This document shows positions 5,449 to 7,951 of a stretch of 7,951 bases of DNA, piece after piece (position 1 is the stretch's first letter; each line of letters starts with the position of its first letter). The notes beneath the pieces were generated by a model that made no database searches, was not told the DNA's origin, and worked only from the letters and a program-made list of their open reading frames with translations. Source of the stretch: an uncultured Collinsella sp. (GTDB lineage Bacteria > Actinomycetota > Coriobacteriia > Coriobacteriales > Coriobacteriaceae); contig CABUUK010000067.1 of NCBI GenBank assembly GCA_902494765.1, forward strand, positions 1 to 7,951. The letters are read 5' to 3'. A program made the translations under genes and the position numbers.

Positions 5449-6024
5449 ATGTCCACGTCACAAAGCCAGAAAAAAGAAGCCATCGCCCAGGCGGCCGAGC
5501 AGGAGCTCACATCGCTTGCGGTCCGTGGCGTGCGTATCGCGGGCAACGCGTGCTCGCCGATCGTGCTGGTCAAAGGCGATTTGGACGAGGCCGAGCGTTC
5601 GGGTGGCGAGCTTGCCGCCGGCCCGGATGGCGCGGCGTTGCGCAAGGCGCTTGGGGCCATCGGCTACGCGCCCGAGGATTTTTGCGTGCTGGCAAGCGTC
5701 GCCGGCGTGGGTGACGGAGCGGTCGCGGTGGGCGAGACTCTGCCGTGCGAGCTGTTCCGCGAGGCGCTCGAGGCCTTGGACCCCGAGGCGGTGCTACTGC
5801 TCGACAACAACGCGGCCGATGCCATGCGCGAGACCTACGCCGATATGCTCGTGGCGATCGATGACTTCGACACCGCCATGCTCAAGCCCGGCCTGGTCGC
5901 CCATGTGCAGGGCCGCCGCGTGCTCGCGCTCGACGGCTTTGAGGCGGCGCTCACTGACAAAGCCGCCAAGCAGCGCATGTGGGCATACATCAAGCAGCTG
6001 ACCCCGGCAGCCGCTCCGCTGTAG
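5449..6024 (+). CDS. Uncharacterised protein with probable degenerate uracil-DNA glycosylase-like fold
   Basis: This 191-residue soluble protein has no recognised name. Its layout follows the family 4 uracil-DNA glycosylases. From memory of the Thermus enzyme, PIVLVKGDLDEAE (37-49) through CVLASV (79-84) aligns without gaps to the stretch from KLMIVGEGPG to ITNIV. LFREALEALDPEAVLLLDNNAA (102-123) matches the helix-strand segment ending in LGAVAA, and GRRVLALDGFEAAL (155-168) matches the strand leading to the HPAY motif. The catalytic motifs are not kept: KGDLD replaces GEGPG, and DGFE replaces HPxY. The CxxC iron-sulfur cysteines are also absent; only C35, C79 and C100 are present. If the relationship is right, the protein is unlikely to be an active glycosylase. 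The start is the ATG at 5449, with GGAG five bases upstream. It is divergent from trxA and converges on the kinase gene. Confidence 0.85.
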   Translation: MSTSQSQKKEAIAQAAEQELTSLAVRGVRIAGNACSPIVLVKGDLDEAERSGGELAAGPDGAALRKALGAIGYAPEDFCVLASVAGVGDGAVAVGETLPCELFREALEALDPEAVLLLDNNAADAMRETYADMLVAIDDFDTAMLKPGLVAHVQGRRVLALDGFEAALTDKAAKQRMWAYIKQLTPAAAPL

Positions 6025-6047
6025 CGAGGCTGGCGGCAGCCCCTACA
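6020..6047. repeat. Hairpin spanning both convergent stop codons
   Basis: GGCTG (6028-6032) and CAGCC (6037-6041) form a five-pair stem with a four-base loop. Outer arms TGTAG (6020-6024) and CTACA (6043-6047) contain the TAG stop codons of both convergent genes. No T-tract follows on either strand, so at most this is a weak bidirectional terminator. Confidence 0.35.
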
Positions 6048-7320
6048 TCACAGCGCGCAGCTCAAACCGATCGCCGTTAATGCGGAACTGGCAGTTACCA
6101 TTCATGCGTTCGACGGCAAGCTTAATGCTCTTGGTTCCAAAGCCGTGTCCGGTGTGCCCGGCTACGGGCATGCCATCGACCATGCGCGGCGCGCGGTCAA
6201 ACGTGTTGGAAACTAACAGCAGCAGCTGGCCGTCCTCTAATCGCAGGTCAAAGTCGACGAATCGCTTTCCTTGGGGTGCGGCGCTTGCGGCGGTGATAGC
6301 GTTTTCCAAGGCATTTGAGAGCACGCTAAACAGGTCGGCGTCACCTACGTGGATGGTTTCGGGTACGGCGGCGCGCAGGTTGGCGGTAATGCCGTTTCTA
6401 TTGATATCCGAGTTAAATGACGAAAGCGCGATGTTTACGGTCTCGTTGGCGCAGAAGCGGCGTACGGCGGTGCGGTCGCCGGCTTCGCAGAGTTCGTCGA
6501 TGCGATCGAGCGCCTCGTCGGTGTGACCCTCCTCAATTAAAGCGGCCAGGCCGCGTAGGAAGTGGCGCATGTCGTGGCGCAGAATCGACAGCTCGCGCCC
6601 AGATTGACGCCAAGCCTCGAGCTCTTTGATGGCGGCGCTGTCGCGGGTTTCGAGCATCCAGCGCTCTCGCTCGGCGGTTTCCTTTTCTTCGTATTCGCGC
6701 AGGTAAACGGCAAGAAACATAAGATAGAAGGCACAGAGCGCAAATGCCAAAAACTCAACCGTCACCACCGAGCCCGAGTGGAACAGCGTGGTGTAGACGT
6801 TGGTGGCATAGTCAAAGATGTAATAGACGAGCGGCAGGATTAAAAGGATGCCCAGCTCGGTGGTGCTTTTAATCGCCAAGCGTGGACCGATGTCGCCGGC
6901 CCAATGCAACAGGACGGCAAAGACGGCGAGTGTGGTCGCGATGCGCGCCAGATAGTACGCGATCTGAGAATCGGTTGCGGCAAATGCGGCGATGCCCATC
7001 CAATTGCTGAACTGGCAGCTCAGATAGGCACTCGTAATGCCGAGCACGGCAAACAGCGGGCTCAGGCGGTAGCGCGCGCACAAATAGATGACGAGCGGCA
7101 GATGCACGACGAGCGGATATACCTGGCGGGCGAAAAGCTCGCCGCCGACGGCATTGGCGATCGAAAAGGCAGCGCCGGTTGCGACTCCGACCCCCACCAA
7201 CTCGAGTGCATGGCGTCGATTGATTTCGATACCGCACAGCGCCGCCGAGGCAAAGACGCCAAAGAGCAACGTCGTGGCGTGGTGGATTGCCCAAAGGATC
7301 ATTTCGACCGAGGAGACCAT
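6043..7320 (-). CDS. GHKL-type sensor histidine kinase (AgrC-like membrane kinase)
   Basis: A 425-residue membrane sensor kinase that would phosphorylate the adjacent LytTR regulator. The N-terminal half has about six or seven hydrophobic segments (roughly 8-29, 40-58, 68-83, 88-106, 119-140, 154-172, 184-207). A charged helix or coiled coil follows (208-245), then the phospho-acceptor box ILRHDMRH with H249. The ATP-binding domain shows the N box LSNALENAI (N336, N340) and the glycine-rich GHGFGTKSI (391-399), typical of the GHKL class. A classical DxGxG motif is not obvious. The ATG at 7318-7320 shares one base with the TGA of the regulator (TGATG), and GGGAGA lies five bases upstream, so the two are coupled. 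AgrC-like kinases often sense peptides, but no AgrB/AgrD-like gene is visible and the ligand is unknown. The stop lies 18 bases from that of the convergent gene. Confidence 0.92.
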   Translation of the reverse strand: MVSSVEMILWAIHHATTLLFGVFASAALCGIEINRRHALELVGVGVATGAAFSIANAVGGELFARQVYPLVVHLPLVIYLCARYRLSPLFAVLGITSAYLSCQFSNWMGIAAFAATDSQIAYYLARIATTLAVFAVLLHWAGDIGPRLAIKSTTELGILLILPLVYYIFDYATNVYTTLFHSGSVVTVEFLAFALCAFYLMFLAVYLREYEEKETAERERWMLETRDSAAIKELEAWRQSGRELSILRHDMRHFLRGLAALIEEGHTDEALDRIDELCEAGDRTAVRRFCANETVNIALSSFNSDINRNGITANLRAAVPETIHVGDADLFSVLSNALENAITAASAAPQGKRFVDFDLRLEDGQLLLLVSNTFDRAPRMVDGMPVAGHTGHGFGTKSIKLAVERMNGNCQFRINGDRFELRAVM

Positions 7321-7951
7321 CAGTGTCTCCCACCCTCAAAGCGCGCCGCAAAGTAGGCGTCTTGGAATCCCTGCTTGCAGCTGCGCGAAAGCGGGATGCA
7401 CGCGCCCGAGCGCATGACGATGTCCGTGCGGTCAAAGTGATCGATATTGCGCAGGTTGACCTGGTAGCTGCGGTGGCATTTAAAGAAGGTGGCATTTTGC
7501 ACCAAACGGTCCTCGACGCTGCGGAATGACTCGAGTGCCTCGATATCGCGTCCGTCGCGCAGGTGGAAGACCACGTGCTTGTTGCGCGCTTCGGCATATT
7601 CGATGTTGGACAGGCGCAGGGCGTGGTAGCCAAAGGAAGTTTTGATCACGAGCTCGTCGGTTGCCGCCGGGCGCATGCTCGAAAGCTCGTCGAGTAACTG
7701 CGCCAGGCGTTCGTAAGTCACGGGCTTGAGCAGGTAGTCGAAGGCGCGGACCTCGTAGGATTCCAGCGCGAACTCGGGCGACGAGGTGAGGAACACCAGG
7801 CGCACGGCGGTGTCGGCCTGGCGCAGTTCGCGTGCGGTGTCCATGCCGTTGACGAGCGGCATGATCATATCGAGCAAGATGATGTCGGCGCGCGATGCGG
7901 CATGGCGGGCCAGCAGGTCCTCGCCGCGCGTGACGAGCGCAATATCGACCG
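7320..7951 (-). CDS. LytTR-family response regulator, 5' end cut by window edge
   Basis: This partial response regulator is open to the right end of the window; 209 residues are visible and about 25 N-terminal ones are probably missing. The receiver domain shows the phospho-acceptor Asp in ILLDMIMP (codon 7869-7871; visible residue 27), the conserved Thr in FLTSS (residue 55) and the Lys in LLKPV (residue 75). The first acidic pocket lies outside the window. The C-terminal LytTR DNA-binding domain spans visible residues about 99-204, with the signature HRSYQVNLRNI (159-169) and a preceding FHLRDGRDIEALESF stretch. The TTG at 7875-7877 is an internal Leu codon and not the start, because the receiver domain continues upstream in frame. 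The gene precedes and overlaps its kinase by one base. Its promoter lies beyond the window, and no LytTR-type paired repeat was recognised. Confidence 0.93.
   Translation of the reverse strand, partial: VDIALVTRGEDLLARHAASRADIILLDMIMPLVNGMDTARELRQADTAVRLVFLTSSPEFALESYEVRAFDYLLKPVTYERLAQLLDELSSMRPAATDELVIKTSFGYHALRLSNIEYAEARNKHVVFHLRDGRDIEALESFRSVEDRLVQNATFFKCHRSYQVNLRNIDHFDRTDIVMRSGACIPLSRSCKQGFQDAYFAARFEGGRH

Overview
The window is GC-rich, tightly packed bacterial chromosome. The gene content fits an anaerobic, hydrogenase-bearing organism: a nickel regulator, NiFe-hydrogenase maturation genes, a thioredoxin, and a GHKL/LytTR two-component pair. The style of the genes suggests a gut Coriobacteriia such as Collinsella. 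That assignment is an inference from gene content and protein style; no rRNA or other phylogenetic marker is present.

Left half (2-4769, all minus strand): a nickel/hydrogenase maturation operon, read right to left. It starts with an 82-residue helical protein carrying a HExxHxxxH motif, followed by a NikR repressor with an unusual His/Cys-rich N-terminal extension. hypF, hypC and hypD come next. HypF makes the thiocarboxamide that becomes the cyanide ligand of the NiFe site, and HypC/HypD assemble Fe(CN)2CO. hypE would be expected just beyond the left edge. The nickel-insertion genes hypA and hypB are not in the window.

Middle (4770-5448): a non-coding stretch of about 220 bases holds a strong minus-strand terminator hairpin, more inverted-repeat structure, and a candidate promoter for the nikR/hyp operon. 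Beyond it lies a classical 106-residue thioredoxin (minus). Its upstream region is shared with a divergent plus-strand gene and contains two opposed -10 elements around an inverted repeat.

Right half (5449-7951): a 191-residue protein (plus strand) that looks like a uracil-DNA glycosylase fold with its catalytic motifs lost. It converges, with only 18 bases between, on a GHKL-type membrane histidine kinase (minus). The kinase start overlaps the stop of a LytTR response regulator whose 5' end runs off the right edge.

The most interesting points are the metal-ligand-rich pair of genes leading the hyp operon, the degenerate UDG-like orphan, and the structured non-coding DNA between trxA and the nikR operon. 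No mobile elements, CRISPR arrays, tRNA or rRNA genes were seen.
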